Source of the DNA: Oceanihabitans sp. IOP_32
GTDB taxonomy: Bacteria > Bacteroidota > Bacteroidia > Flavobacteriales > Flavobacteriaceae
Direction of reading: 5' to 3'
DNA length: 64,000 bases
Assembly (NCBI RefSeq): GCF_009498295.1
Contig: NZ_CP040813.1
Span: 1,557,001 to 1,621,000, forward strand
The notes under the pieces were generated by a model, which saw nothing but the letters and a program-made list of their open reading frames with translations, was not told the origin of the DNA and did no database searches. The translations under genes and the position numbers were made by a program. Shown one piece after another: positions 27,058 through 36,559 of the stretch; positions within the stretch are counted from its first letter, which is position 1; every line of letters starts with the position of its first letter.

Positions 27058-28101
27058 ATGAAAAAACTCTTTTTAGCCAGTTTAGTAACGGTATTAATGG
27101 TTTCTTGTAAAAAAACCACTAATGATAAACAGGTGGCCAGACCAGTTGTACAAGAAGTAAACGTGTATACGCACAGGCATTATCCCGCCGATCAAAATTT
27201 ATTCAACACTTTTGAAACTCAAACTGGGATTAAGGTAAATGTGGTTAACGCTAGTGCCGATGAGCTTATTCAAAAAATGACTCAAGAGGGTAATCGATCT
27301 CCTGCTGATGTATTGATTACTGTAGATGCGGGTCGATTAGTGCGTGCTGCAAATAGCGATTTGTTACAATCTATTAATTCTGAAATTCTTAATACAACCG
27401 TGCCTTCCTATTTAAGAGATGAGAATAACCGATGGTTTGCCTTGACCAAGCGTGCAAGAATTATTGCCTATTCAAAAGATAGAGTAAAACCCGAGCAACT
27501 TTCTACATACGAAGACTTGGGCGCTAATGTTTGGAATAAAAAAATATTAGTACGGTCTTCAGGAAACATATACAATCAATCTTTACTAGCTTCTATTATT
27601 GCACATACTGATGAGGCTACGGCTAAGAATTGGGCAGAGCAGGTATTGAATAATATGGCACGTGCACCAAAAGGAAACGACCGCGATCAAGTAAAAGCTG
27701 TTGTTGCTGGCGAAGGGGATATCGCTATTGTGAATACCTATTACATTGGTAAACTACTCAACTCCAAAGACCCAGAAGAGATAAAAGCTGGTCAAGGTGT
27801 TGGTATCTTTTTCCCAAACCAACAAGGGCGCGGTACGCACATTAATATTAGTGGAGCAGGGGTTGCAAAATATGCTCCAAATAAAGCCAACGCCATTAAG
27901 TTTTTAGAGTTTTTAGTTAGTAAAGAAGCACAAAAAGTTTTTGCAAATACTAATTACGAGTATCCTGTAAATCCAGAGGTACCTGCCTCTAGCTTATTAG
28001 AGTCTTGGGGCACTTTTAAAGAAGATAAGCTCAACTTGTCTGCCTTGGGAGAACACAATAAAAAAGCGGTAATTCTTTTTGACCAAGTCGGGTGGAAATA
28101 A
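27058..28101 (+). CDS. Fe(3+) ABC transporter substrate-binding lipoprotein
   Basis: 347 aa from the ATG at 27058, which begins a proper lipoprotein signal (MKKLFLASLVTVLMVSCKK, lipobox Cys17); the upstream in-frame ATG at 26938 would bury it. The mature part opens with VNVYTHRHYPADQNLFNTFETQTGI, characteristic of the FutA/FbpA class of iron(III)-binding proteins (family SBP 1). Later VAGEGDIAIVNTYYIGKL carries the tyrosine pair that usually binds ferric iron. It overlaps the permease by 10 bases. It is the first gene of a three-gene importer operon. Confidence 0.9.
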   Translation: MKKLFLASLVTVLMVSCKKTTNDKQVARPVVQEVNVYTHRHYPADQNLFNTFETQTGIKVNVVNASADELIQKMTQEGNRSPADVLITVDAGRLVRAANSDLLQSINSEILNTTVPSYLRDENNRWFALTKRARIIAYSKDRVKPEQLSTYEDLGANVWNKKILVRSSGNIYNQSLLASIIAHTDEATAKNWAEQVLNNMARAPKGNDRDQVKAVVAGEGDIAIVNTYYIGKLLNSKDPEEIKAGQGVGIFFPNQQGRGTHINISGAGVAKYAPNKANAIKFLEFLVSKEAQKVFANTNYEYPVNPEVPASSLLESWGTFKEDKLNLSALGEHNKKAVILFDQVGWK

Positions 28102-29750
28102 AAAAATTGAAGCGGAAAAAAATTACATACCTGAAAAGGGATTTTAACAAATGGTCAATAGCTACATTGGCCATTGTTGTATTTATAGGACTACCCATTT
28201 ATACTATAGCCATACGTTTGTTTTCAGGTCCTGGCGAAACCTGGCAACATTTAGTAGATCATGTGCTTTTAGATTACCTTTTCAATTCGGGGGTGCTTTT
28301 ACTAGGGTGCATCTTGTTTACTCTGGCTCTGGGTGTTTCATCGGCATGGATTGTTAGTCGTTACCGCTTACCCTGTCATAAAATATTAGAATGGTTGCTT
28401 ATTTTACCGTTGGCCTTTCCTTCTTATATTACCGCATACGCCTATGCTGGTTTTTTTGATTATGGAGGTAGTTTAATGCGGCTTTCCGAAGTTTTGGGAC
28501 TTAAAGCGTTTCGAGTAGATATTATGAATGCGACTGGTCTTGTTTTTGTGCTAAGTGTATCCTTATTTCCCTATGTTTATGTAGCTTCTAGGGCTGTTTT
28601 TATATACCAATCTGGACGCTTGATTGAAGCGTCAAAACTTTTAGGTGCCAACGAAATAAAAACCTTTTTTAAAATTGTATTACCCATGGCACGACCTGGC
28701 ATTTTTGCGGGTTTATTGTTGGTAATTATGGAAGTGTTAAACGATTATGGCGCCGCAAAGTATTACGGTGTGAGTACCTTTACCACAGGTATTTTTAGAG
28801 CCTGGTTTGCTCTAGAAGAACCAGCTACTGCTATTTATTTGTCTGCCTTATTATTGCTTATTGTTTTTACTTTTATTTTTTTGGAGCGTTGGCAGCGCCG
28901 CAAGAAAAGCTACGAACTAGCTTCAAGGAGTAGTATAAGACTTCCAAAAATAGCAGTCTCTAAGCGCAAAACTTACCTCTTTTTGTGTGTGGTGTTACTA
29001 CCCATATGCTTAGGTTTCTTGTTGCCCGTTTTACAGTTGGGGTATTGGGGTATATTGACTTTTGAAAGTGTGGCCTCTAGCGCTTTTGTCATGATTACTT
29101 TAAAAAGCTTGGGTATGGCTGTATTAACGGCTTTACTTACCGTCTTAGTGGCGTTAATGACCTTGTATTTTCCGGTTTGGAATCGCGTTAAATGGCTAAG
29201 AAAAACTAGCAATCTAGTTATTTTGGGTTATGCCGTTCCCGGTGCTGTTCTAGCCATTGGTGTTATGATACCTACCTTGCATTTTGATCGCTGGTTAATT
29301 GCTATGGCTGAGGCCTTTTTTAATGCGGAACTTAGCCTTTGGTTAAACGGAACACTTGCTGTATTATTATATGCCTATGTTATACGTTTTTTAGCCGTAG
29401 CGGCAAATCCTATTCTATCCAACAAGTTAAAACTGAAACCCTCCATTTCTGATGCTTCTAGACTACTAGGTTACGGCCCATTTAAAACATTTTTAAAGAT
29501 AGATCTACCGCTCTTAAAGCCCGGTTTATTAGCCGGTTTTATTCTTGTTTTTGTAGATGCCATGAAAGAACTACCCCTTACACTTATCTTAAAGCCCTAT
29601 AATTTTAATACCTTGGCGGTAAAAGCTTATGAGTATGCTAGTGATGAACAGGTAATGGAGGCTTCCTTACCCGCCTTGTGTATTGTTTTAACAGGTGTTG
29701 TGCCAATTATTTTATTAAATAGGTTTATTCTCAATGACAAATATCAATAA
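28092..29750 (+). CDS. iron ABC transporter permease (FbpB/FutB type)
   Basis: 552 aa with a GTG start at 28092, overlapping the binding-protein gene by 10 bases. Two fused binding-protein-dependent permease domains of about six helices each. The EAA loops that dock the ATPase are visible as EASKLLGANEIKTFFKIVLPMARPG (about residue 178) and DASRLLGYGPFKTFLKIDLPLLKPG (about 453). The duplication is normal for ferric-iron permeases. It forms the inner-membrane channel with the downstream ATPase and overlaps that gene by 17 bases. Confidence 0.9.
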   Translation: MEIKKLKRKKITYLKRDFNKWSIATLAIVVFIGLPIYTIAIRLFSGPGETWQHLVDHVLLDYLFNSGVLLLGCILFTLALGVSSAWIVSRYRLPCHKILEWLLILPLAFPSYITAYAYAGFFDYGGSLMRLSEVLGLKAFRVDIMNATGLVFVLSVSLFPYVYVASRAVFIYQSGRLIEASKLLGANEIKTFFKIVLPMARPGIFAGLLLVIMEVLNDYGAAKYYGVSTFTTGIFRAWFALEEPATAIYLSALLLLIVFTFIFLERWQRRKKSYELASRSSIRLPKIAVSKRKTYLFLCVVLLPICLGFLLPVLQLGYWGILTFESVASSAFVMITLKSLGMAVLTALLTVLVALMTLYFPVWNRVKWLRKTSNLVILGYAVPGAVLAIGVMIPTLHFDRWLIAMAEAFFNAELSLWLNGTLAVLLYAYVIRFLAVAANPILSNKLKLKPSISDASRLLGYGPFKTFLKIDLPLLKPGLLAGFILVFVDAMKELPLTLILKPYNFNTLAVKAYEYASDEQVMEASLPALCIVLTGVVPIILLNRFILNDKYQ

Positions 29751-30744
29751 CATAGCGCCACTGCTGGAAGTTAATGCCTTATCTAAATCCTATGCCAGTC
29801 ATGATTATGTGATCGATGAGGTAAACTTGCGGTTAGAACAGGGTAAAGTTATGGCTTTAGTGGGCGAGAGTGGCAGTGGTAAAACAACTTTAGTACGATT
29901 AATTGCAGGTCTTGAAACGCCCGATTCTGGCTCTATTTCTATAGGAGGCCAATGTGTCACTTCAAATGAGACCTTTATCCCACCCGAATCCCGAAAAGTA
30001 GGTATGGTTTTTCAAGACTATGCCTTGTTTCCGCATCTCACAGTTATACAGAATATTGTTTACGGTTGTAAGGATATTGAAAAAAAAGATTTAAAAGCGC
30101 TGCTAGAAATGGTTGGGCTCTTGGGTTTCGAGCAAAGGTACCCGCATCAACTTTCGGGTGGCCAACAGCAACGCGTTGCTTTGGCTAGAGCCTTGGCACC
30201 CAGACCGCGATTATTAATTTTAGACGAACCTTTTAGTAATCTAGATGTGGGTTTAAAACTGCAATTGCGCAGCGAGATTTTTAAAATTATTCAACAGCTT
30301 GGTATTACAGCTATTTTTGTAACGCACGATACCCAAGATGCTATAATGATTGCCGATGAAATTGTCGTGCTTAAAAAAGGCCAAATTGTACAGCAGGGCA
30401 ATGCTTCATTTCTATTTAATTGTCCGAATAGCTTATATGTAGCTGCGCTTTTTGGCTCTGTAGTGCCCTTAAATTTAGAAGATTTAAAGTATTTTAATTT
30501 TACTGGAAAGCTGGACGAAAAATATGCCATTAGAATGGAGCAGTTTCAAGTTAATGCACACAGTGCTTTTAAAGCGGAAATCACCATCTTAAAAAGTTTG
30601 TTTTTTGGGCAACATTATCTCAATACCTGTAAATTGCCCAATGGGAAACTCATTAGTTTTACATCGGCACAAGAACTTCGTGGCAACCTGCAATTGGGCT
30701 TTGAATTGGAGGCTATTTTGGTGTTTCGAAACCTTAGGACTTAA
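29734..30744 (+). CDS. ABC transporter ATP-binding protein (FbpC type)
   Basis: 336 aa. Walker A GESGSGKTT (44-52), Q-loop MVFQDYALFPHL, signature LSGGQQQRVALARAL, Walker B LLILDEPF, and switch His in FVTHDTQDA. A ~100-residue C-terminal regulatory part follows. It energises the permease encoded just upstream. No terminator is visible after the stop codon. Confidence 0.92.
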   Translation: MTNINNIAPLLEVNALSKSYASHDYVIDEVNLRLEQGKVMALVGESGSGKTTLVRLIAGLETPDSGSISIGGQCVTSNETFIPPESRKVGMVFQDYALFPHLTVIQNIVYGCKDIEKKDLKALLEMVGLLGFEQRYPHQLSGGQQQRVALARALAPRPRLLILDEPFSNLDVGLKLQLRSEIFKIIQQLGITAIFVTHDTQDAIMIADEIVVLKKGQIVQQGNASFLFNCPNSLYVAALFGSVVPLNLEDLKYFNFTGKLDEKYAIRMEQFQVNAHSAFKAEITILKSLFFGQHYLNTCKLPNGKLISFTSAQELRGNLQLGFELEAILVFRNLRT

Positions 30745-31231
30745 TCCATATTAAAAATGTGTTTTAAAAGGATTTTGGCTTATTTATAGAAACATAGACC
30801 TAGATAGTGTTCGAATTTAGGAAGAAGTATATGTCAAATTTAAAGCCAAGACAAGCTTTTCAACAACGCGAGAATCTTAATTTCGGTCTAGACTTGTACT
30901 ATTTTGTGTTTAGAGTACGGTTTTATAGAGGCAAACAATAATGTATAAACGTTTGTTATACGAATAATATACTCTTATTTAAATTCTATCAGTGAATTTC
31001 AGAATTATAAGCAAGGATTTAAAAACGCATTTAATTTAATAAAAAACGGACATAACCTCTGTTGATACCGGGCTAATTTAAAAGTACAGTTTTTAAAACA
31101 ACAAATATGTTGCTAAATGTAACTTTAATTCTATTAAAATTTCATTAAATTAGTAAATTAATCACATAGTGTGGATATAGACAATTGACTATATCCAATT
31201 GTTGGGCACAATTTGATAAACCATAAATCAT
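30745..31231. other. intergenic region ending in a cassette-like 5' boundary
   Basis: 487 bases without a convincing gene (a 36-codon frame at 30831-30941 is unsupported). Near the right end a perfect hairpin (GGATATAG, 8-base loop, CTATATCC; 31173-31196) is followed after four bases by GTTGGGCACA (31201-31210). That core is repeated as its exact reverse complement after MarC at 33156-33165, and GTTGGGC fits the classical integron core GTTRRRY. Confidence 0.55.
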
Positions 31232-32509
31232 ATGAATAAACAAATAGGATTAAAAGAAGCTATTTCTATCGGAATTGGAGGAATGGTTGGTGGTGGAATT
31301 TTTGCAGTCCTTGGGCTTGCAGTATCACTCGCCAGAGGAGGAACACCAATAGCATTTTTATTCGCTGGAATTTTAGCATTAATCACTTCTTATAGTTATG
31401 TTAAGCTATCAAAAAAATATCCTGACAGAGGAGGAACTGTTAAATTCATCAATCAAGGTTTCGGGAAATCAGTTTTTAGTGGAGGGATTAATAATCTCTT
31501 GTGGATAAGTTATATCATTATGCTCTCTCTTTATGCTTCGGCATTTGGGTCTTACGCACCAAATTTATTCGAATTAACCAACGACAAAATAATTGATTCA
31601 CACATTTATGCAAGTGTAATTATTGTTTTAGCTACAGCGATTAATTATTATAGTATTGCTGTAGTAGGCAAAATAGAATCTTACGCAGTAATTATCAAGT
31701 TGGTAATTCTAATTTCCTTCATTTTTATTGGTGCTTATGGATTAATTGGTAATCCAAATGTTGCTCAACTTGCAGTCACAAATTGGGAAGCACCAATAAA
31801 GTTGTTTGCCGGCGGAATGGTAATTTTTGTTGCTTATGAAGGATTTGAACTTATCGCTAATGCAGCACCTGATATCGTTAATCCTGAAAAAAATATTCCA
31901 AAAGCTTATTACTATTCTGTAATATTTGTGATCATACTATATATAATTATTGCTTTAGTAACTGTAGGCTCACTTCCTTTTGCAAAAATTGCAACAGCAC
32001 AAGATTATGTTTTGGCAGAAGCAGCAAAACCAATGTTAGGAAAAGTTGGTTTTTCAATAATTACAGTAGCTGCATTAATTTCAACATTTTCCGCCATCAA
32101 CGCATCTCTTTATGGAGGTAGTAAAGTGAATTATGAAATTGCAGAGGACGATGAGCTACCGCATCACTTTTTAGCAAATCTTTGGAATCAGCCTGTTGGT
32201 TTAATGATTACAGCAGTTGCAACATTAATTTTAGTCAACGTGTTAAAACTAGAAAGTATATCAACAGCAGGAAGCGTTGGTTTTCTACTCATTTTTGGTA
32301 TCCTTAACCTTGTTGGGTATAGATTATCAAAAGAAACAGGAAGCAATAAAATAATTCCATTAATCGGTTTCGTTTTATGTATCATTGCTACAATAATTTT
32401 AATTAATCAACAATACACATCAAATAGTATTGGTGTAATAATCTCAATCGCCATTACTGGATTTTGCTTTTTAATGGAATGGATTTATAAAAAGACAGAA
32501 AAAAAATAA
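31232..32509 (+). CDS. APC-superfamily amino acid permease
   Basis: 425 aa with 12 membrane segments. The first helix has the APC motif AISIGIGGMVGGGIFAVLGLA, the unwound substrate-binding GGGIF site. FVAYEGFELIANAAPDIVNPEKNIPKA matches the TM6 region and following loop of the family. It imports or exchanges an amino acid; substrate unknown. One base separates it from marC. The pair sits between matching 10-bp inverted cores (31201-31210 and 33156-33165), which suggests it moved as a unit. Confidence 0.9.
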   Translation: MNKQIGLKEAISIGIGGMVGGGIFAVLGLAVSLARGGTPIAFLFAGILALITSYSYVKLSKKYPDRGGTVKFINQGFGKSVFSGGINNLLWISYIIMLSLYASAFGSYAPNLFELTNDKIIDSHIYASVIIVLATAINYYSIAVVGKIESYAVIIKLVILISFIFIGAYGLIGNPNVAQLAVTNWEAPIKLFAGGMVIFVAYEGFELIANAAPDIVNPEKNIPKAYYYSVIFVIILYIIIALVTVGSLPFAKIATAQDYVLAEAAKPMLGKVGFSIITVAALISTFSAINASLYGGSKVNYEIAEDDELPHHFLANLWNQPVGLMITAVATLILVNVLKLESISTAGSVGFLLIFGILNLVGYRLSKETGSNKIIPLIGFVLCIIATIILINQQYTSNSIGVIISIAITGFCFLMEWIYKKTEKK

Positions 32510-32510
32510 A

Positions 32511-33131
32511 ATGGATAATCTACTAACTTTTTCAATTACGGTCTTTACTGGCTTTTTTGCTATTATGAATCCTATTTCTAATATGCCAATATTTCTTTCA
32601 CTAGTAGAAGGTGCAGATAAAAAAACGAAACAAAGAATAAATTTAAAAGCTGTAGTAATTGCTTTTATCATTGTTTCTGTATTTGTTGTTTTAGGGAAAT
32701 TTATATTCGAATTATTTGGAATAACAATACCTGCCTTTAAAATCACAGGTGGTATTTTAATTTTCTATGTAGGTTTTGAAATGCTACAATCCAAAAAATC
32801 AAATGTTAAACATCTAGAAAAAGTTAACATAGATGAAAACATAGCAGTTTCACCTTTAGCTATACCAATTTTAGCTGGACCAGGAACAATTGTTACAGCT
32901 ATGAATTTCGCATCCCATTCTACTTATATTCATATTGGATTAGTAGTACTTGTTTTCGGAATAATGTGTTTATTAACTTATATAACATTTAGTTTAAGTG
33001 ATTTTATTGCAAAAAAGATTGGAGACAACGTAATTTCAGTAATTGGAAAATTAATGGGACTAATTATTGCAATTATCGGAACAAGTATGGTTATAGAAGG
33101 AATTAAAATATCATTTAACATGGTAAAGTAA
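32511..33131 (+). CDS. MarC-family membrane protein
   Basis: 206 aa with six membrane segments. The start FSITVFTGFFAIMNPISNMPIFLSLV and the repeat LAIPILAGPGTIVTAMNFA are MarC/UPF0056 marks. The biochemical role of the family is not settled; some members have been linked to amino-acid export. Sharing an operon with an amino-acid permease fits that. A 25-base gap leads to the palindrome half-site at 33156. Confidence 0.9.
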   Translation: MDNLLTFSITVFTGFFAIMNPISNMPIFLSLVEGADKKTKQRINLKAVVIAFIIVSVFVVLGKFIFELFGITIPAFKITGGILIFYVGFEMLQSKKSNVKHLEKVNIDENIAVSPLAIPILAGPGTIVTAMNFASHSTYIHIGLVVLVFGIMCLLTYITFSLSDFIAKKIGDNVISVIGKLMGLIIAIIGTSMVIEGIKISFNMVK

Positions 33132-33155
33132 AGTGACATTGAACTGAATAAAAAC

Positions 33156-33191
33156 TGTGCCCAACAATGTATTATATTAATTAACTCAAAT
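33156..33191 (+). repeat. left half of a cassette-type palindrome after MarC
   Basis: TGTGCCCAAC (33156-33165) is the reverse complement of the unit's 5' core, and AATGTATTAT follows, as AACAATG does in the complete elements at 55675, 57841 and 58665. Its partner arm is missing here. A matching ATAATAC lies at 55670-55676, just beyond the right end of the integrative element. Confidence 0.55.
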
Positions 33192-33213
33192 AACCCCTAT
33201 AAATAAAGGGTTT
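33192..33213 (+). repeat. left attachment-site candidate
   Basis: AACCC-CTATAAATAAAGGGTTT, itself an imperfect dyad (AACCC...GGGTT). It differs from the right copy at two positions. Confidence 0.6.
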
Positions 33214-33347
33214 TAAAAGATGTATTTAAAAAGGGTACAACATAGGTACAACATTTTGACCTATAATTTGAAGTGATCTAAAAGCATAAAAAAACCGCTT
33301 CTAAATTAATAGAAACGGTTTTCAATATGTATTTAAACTTAAAGTTA

Positions 33348-33989
33348 TTAAGCTGCCGTACCAGAGCCTAAATACACACTATTTGATACTTGTGTACCAT
33401 CAGCAGAAACAAACGCCATAAATAGCTCTACTGTATCTCCTGCATAGGTATTCGGTATAGTAATTACTTGAGAACCTACAGTTCTATCTGCACCATTAAG
33501 AATAGATACAGATTCTTTTTTACTTGGATTGTAAACTAATACCATCGCTTTATCGGTTGCGTTTGCATTACCTTCTGCCGAGTTATCATCCCAATCAAAA
33601 GTTACTTGTCCTGGTGTTGCTAAATCGGTTGAACCATTTAAAACACTAGACAAAGAACCTCTACTCAATAAAGCTAAAGAATAATCGATTGTAAAGTTAG
33701 GTGCGATGCCTCCTACTGCATTATTTAACACATAAGACATAGCAGCATTAAATTCTGTTTTCTTAACAGCAAAAGCCTTATATCCAACTTTAATAAAATC
33801 GCTTGTCGCTTGAAGATACTCCAATGTAATAGTAAATTTATTACGTTGATTTACCTGACCTTCTGTTCGTGGATTCGCCACGCTTGCTGGCTTGATTCTG
33901 ATGTAGTCAATACCTTTCCAACTACCGCCAATAATACTACCTACTTTTCCGGATAGACTTCCTAAAATACCTTGTGGAATTTTTCCCAT
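33348..33989 (-). CDS. DUF6266 family protein
   Basis: 213 aa. The start MGKIPQGILGSLSGKVGSIIGGSWKG followed by YIRIKPASVANPRTEGQ is characteristic of DUF6266 proteins, found in many Bacteroidota chromosomes and mobile elements; their role is unknown. The N-terminal part is glycine/serine rich and basic, and the second half looks like a beta-sandwich. No signal peptide. Alone on its strand near the left end of the element. Confidence 0.8.
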   Translation of the reverse strand: MGKIPQGILGSLSGKVGSIIGGSWKGIDYIRIKPASVANPRTEGQVNQRNKFTITLEYLQATSDFIKVGYKAFAVKKTEFNAAMSYVLNNAVGGIAPNFTIDYSLALLSRGSLSSVLNGSTDLATPGQVTFDWDDNSAEGNANATDKAMVLVYNPSKKESVSILNGADRTVGSQVITIPNTYAGDTVELFMAFVSADGTQVSNSVYLGSGTAA

Positions 33990-34126
33990 TTTTATAACAA
34001 TTTAAAATTAATACTTGTTCGGACTTGGTACGGACTTGATATTGCTTTTTAACCTTGTTTTCGTTACTAATATAACGAGAATTATGCCATTTTGTTACTG
34101 TTTTAGGGCTGTCTGATGCCTTTGCG

Positions 34127-34567
34127 TTAGGCTTCTTTACTTTGCATTAGTTTGAAACAATTACGGATGTATGCGACCTTTAAAACTGCCATTTTATCAA
34201 TGACATTTTGTAGCTCTTTTTCCTTTTTACTGATAACCTCAATCGCTTTTATGTGTTTTTGCATCTGGTCGCTGACATTATGAGAGGATTTGACGCCATT
34301 TTTAAGCGTATTTCTGCAATCATCTATTGAGAGAAATGGAATAACACTACCTTTTAAATAATATGCGTAAAAACCGCCTATTTGTAGCATCATAGATAGA
34401 TGAAACAGGGTGTTCTTTTCCTTTTCGGTTGAAGTTTGCAATACAAAACAGTTAGGACAAGGATTTGAGAGTGGTTTTCCACTGTTTAGACCTTTATTTA
34501 GGATGAAAAAATGAGGGTTTGAGTAAGTTTTTCCTGTACGGTGTGTTTTTAGTTCAAAAGTTGACAT
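34127..34567 (-). CDS. hypothetical protein, 146 aa (DUF6943-like)
   Basis: Starts MSTFELKTHRTGKTYSNPHFFILNKGLNSGKP and has a CPNC pair (about residues 37-40), a hydrophobic centre (MLQIGGFYAYYLKG) and a helical, lysine-rich C-terminal half. I recall similar short proteins beside DUF6266 genes in flavobacterial elements, but the family name is from memory and unsure. A Bacteroidota-element gene of unknown function. Confidence 0.55.
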   Translation of the reverse strand: MSTFELKTHRTGKTYSNPHFFILNKGLNSGKPLSNPCPNCFVLQTSTEKEKNTLFHLSMMLQIGGFYAYYLKGSVIPFLSIDDCRNTLKNGVKSSHNVSDQMQKHIKAIEVISKKEKELQNVIDKMAVLKVAYIRNCFKLMQSKEA

Positions 34568-34835
34568 AGCTATCCAATTTAAAATTGCTCGCTACGCTTC
34601 GCTACATAATTTTTTTTGAAAAGAAAAAAAAGATAGCTACAGTTGTTGTGGCGTGGGTAAGGCTGTCAAGTTTTTTGGATAAAAGTTTTTTTGAGTTATA
34701 ATGTTTAAATGAAAAATAAAATTGCTTGAAAAAAGTTTTATTCAAAACCCTTTAGGGCTTGAACTTTATAGCCTTGTGCGGCTGGCTGAGATAGCCACAT
34801 ATATTTGCTTCCTTTTTTTTTAATAACTATCTATT

Positions 34836-35459
34836 TTATGGTGTTTTAATAAAGATAGGATTTAAAAATGAAAAATATGTCGGCGATATTAAATGGATAT
34901 TACGCCAATTAAAAACAATATTATTACTCGGTCTAATTATATGTGAATAAACAGCAGTTGTAGGATAATAAGATTCAGTATTATAAGTTTTACCATGACA
35001 AGTAGCAAATTCATTTTCTGTTCTGACTTTTTTGTCTAAATTCAGATAGTAATCTTCATTTGTTGCACATAAAAAAACACCTAAATCAACTGAATTACTT
35101 TGTATAAGATTATCTATTTTCTTTAAATCATTTATAATTTTCATTCTTATTTGTTTACCTCCAGAATTACTTTCCTTTTTGTGTGGGAATTTAAACTCAA
35201 TACCTACACGATATACTTTATTTTTATCGACAATCTCAAAGTACAAATCAAGAAACTTACCATCTTTAAAATTGGCTTTAAAAAGGTCTTTCTCAAAATC
35301 AATATTTGTTACGTTTAAAACACGATTAGAAGCTAATGACCATGCAAATTTAAAGACTAACGTTTTTTCTGATGAAATCGTAATTACACTTTGATTTAAG
35401 GCCACTTCTAGCGAAGACCAAATTTTATTTATTTCTTTTTCAATGATTTTTAAGTCCAT
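34836..35459 (-). CDS. hypothetical protein with PD-(D/E)XK-like pattern
   Basis: 207 aa. After an N-terminal helix (IIEKEINKIWSSLEVALNQ) it has ESE-type beta strands with KFLDLYFEIV and, 15 residues on, YRVGIEFKFPHK. This is the D...ExK spacing of restriction-type nuclease folds. No obvious full family match is recognised. It lies 3 bases downstream of a 143-aa partner gene on the same strand, so the two probably act together, for example as a nuclease with a specificity or immunity partner. Function is inferred from the motif only. Confidence 0.5.
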   Translation of the reverse strand: MDLKIIEKEINKIWSSLEVALNQSVITISSEKTLVFKFAWSLASNRVLNVTNIDFEKDLFKANFKDGKFLDLYFEIVDKNKVYRVGIEFKFPHKKESNSGGKQIRMKIINDLKKIDNLIQSNSVDLGVFLCATNEDYYLNLDKKVRTENEFATCHGKTYNTESYYPTTAVYSHIIRPSNNIVFNWRNIHLISPTYFSFLNPIFIKTP

Positions 35460-35462
35460 AAG

Positions 35463-35894
35463 TTAATATTTAAAGAGGTTAATTATTTCTTCTTTTTTAT
35501 CGAAAACTAGATTAAAATTAAAGGTTTCGTTTCTACCATCTGTTGCGCTAATAGGATTGTATAGTTGTAATTTACCTGCTATCATAGTGATGGCTCTATT
35601 TGTATGAGGGAAATATTCCGATATGAGCGAGTAGTCATCATATTTATACTCTTTTGTAGCATTATCATATTTATATATAGATAGTGTAGCAAAATCAATG
35701 AGGCACTTTACACCTAACAAATCAATTTTAAAACAGCAAACAACACGTATTTCTGAATTAACTAGAAAAAACTCCAAAAAATGAATATCTTGAAAAGCAC
35801 TTACGTCATTGGTATTTATGTATACTAGATTATTACCTGTATATTCTAAATATAAATGACCTAAAAATACTTTCGGTGGCTTATTTATTTTCAT
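35463..35894 (-). CDS. hypothetical protein, 143 aa
   Basis: Unrecognised. Mostly beta-strand prediction by eye (FLGHLYLEYTGNNLVYINTNDVSAF, EIRVVCCFKIDLLGVKCLIDFATLSIYKY). No signal peptide or membrane helix. First gene of a two-gene unit with the nuclease-like protein, with 3 bases between stop and start codons. Confidence 0.5.
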   Translation of the reverse strand: MKINKPPKVFLGHLYLEYTGNNLVYINTNDVSAFQDIHFLEFFLVNSEIRVVCCFKIDLLGVKCLIDFATLSIYKYDNATKEYKYDDYSLISEYFPHTNRAITMIAGKLQLYNPISATDGRNETFNFNLVFDKKEEIINLFKY

Positions 35895-36416
35895 GACTAA
35901 TTAATTGTTTTTGAGGTGGTTATTACAACAATATAACAAACTTTTTTATAAAAAAAATGTCAATTTGTTTGGTTTATATTTTTTGATATATTTTAAAAAA
36001 TGTATGTTTTATTAGTAAAAAATTATGTATGGATTGGACTTAATTATATATATTACATGGAACAATAAATTCAACTTTTCTGGGGAAATAACACTTAAAA
36101 AAATAGGTTATAGTTCGTTTTTGAGCGTTGGATGAAGCGCTTGTATGGGTATTGGTTTAAATAGTTGTTTGATAAAACAGCATTTAAATTAATACTTATA
36201 CAGGACTTTTAGACGATAGCTTATTGCTTTTTTGAGGCACGAGAAAAAGGAATGTGCTATGGCGTAATACTAATTTTCTTAAACCTATTTTTTTATATCC
36301 TATTTCTTGGGTGGTGGGGAAAAGTGGTCTTTAATAGTTGTTAGTGAAATGAAACAAACAAAGACTTGAGGTAAGGAATACTTGGACTTAACGATGGTTT
36401 TGTGCAGTTGAATGAG
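35895..36416. other. AT-rich non-coding stretch
   Basis: 522 bases with no supported gene. The first 130 bases are very AT-rich and may hold the promoter of the minus-strand pair. The remainder has no clear hairpin until the palindrome at 36417. Confidence 0.4.
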
Positions 36417-36548
36417 ATAACGGGCGTGTGTATGGTTAGTTGCGTGTTTAAGCAACTAATTTAGTAAACAAAAACGAACGCGAGAAAATTCCGAAGGAAT
36501 TTTCCAAATAAGCACTTGCCAAAGCAATTAAATATACACGTCTGTTGT
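36417..36548 (-). repeat. cassette-type nested palindrome after VIT gene
   Basis: Read on the minus strand: ACAAC core, then arm GACGTGTATATTTAATTGC, a 9-bp UUCG-loop hairpin (GAAAATTCC/GGAATTTTC), then the arm GCAACTAACCATACACACGC and CCGTTAT. The layout is the same as the elements at 55675, 57841 and 58665. The core TACACACAAC that precedes it is the exact reverse complement of the core at the other end of the VIT unit. Confidence 0.75.
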
Positions 36549-36559
36549 GTGTAGTTTTT

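Noticed and set aside
30831-30941. 36-codon frame starting MSNLKPRQAF
   Set aside because: Too short, without conserved features or spacing to neighbours; left as non-coding.
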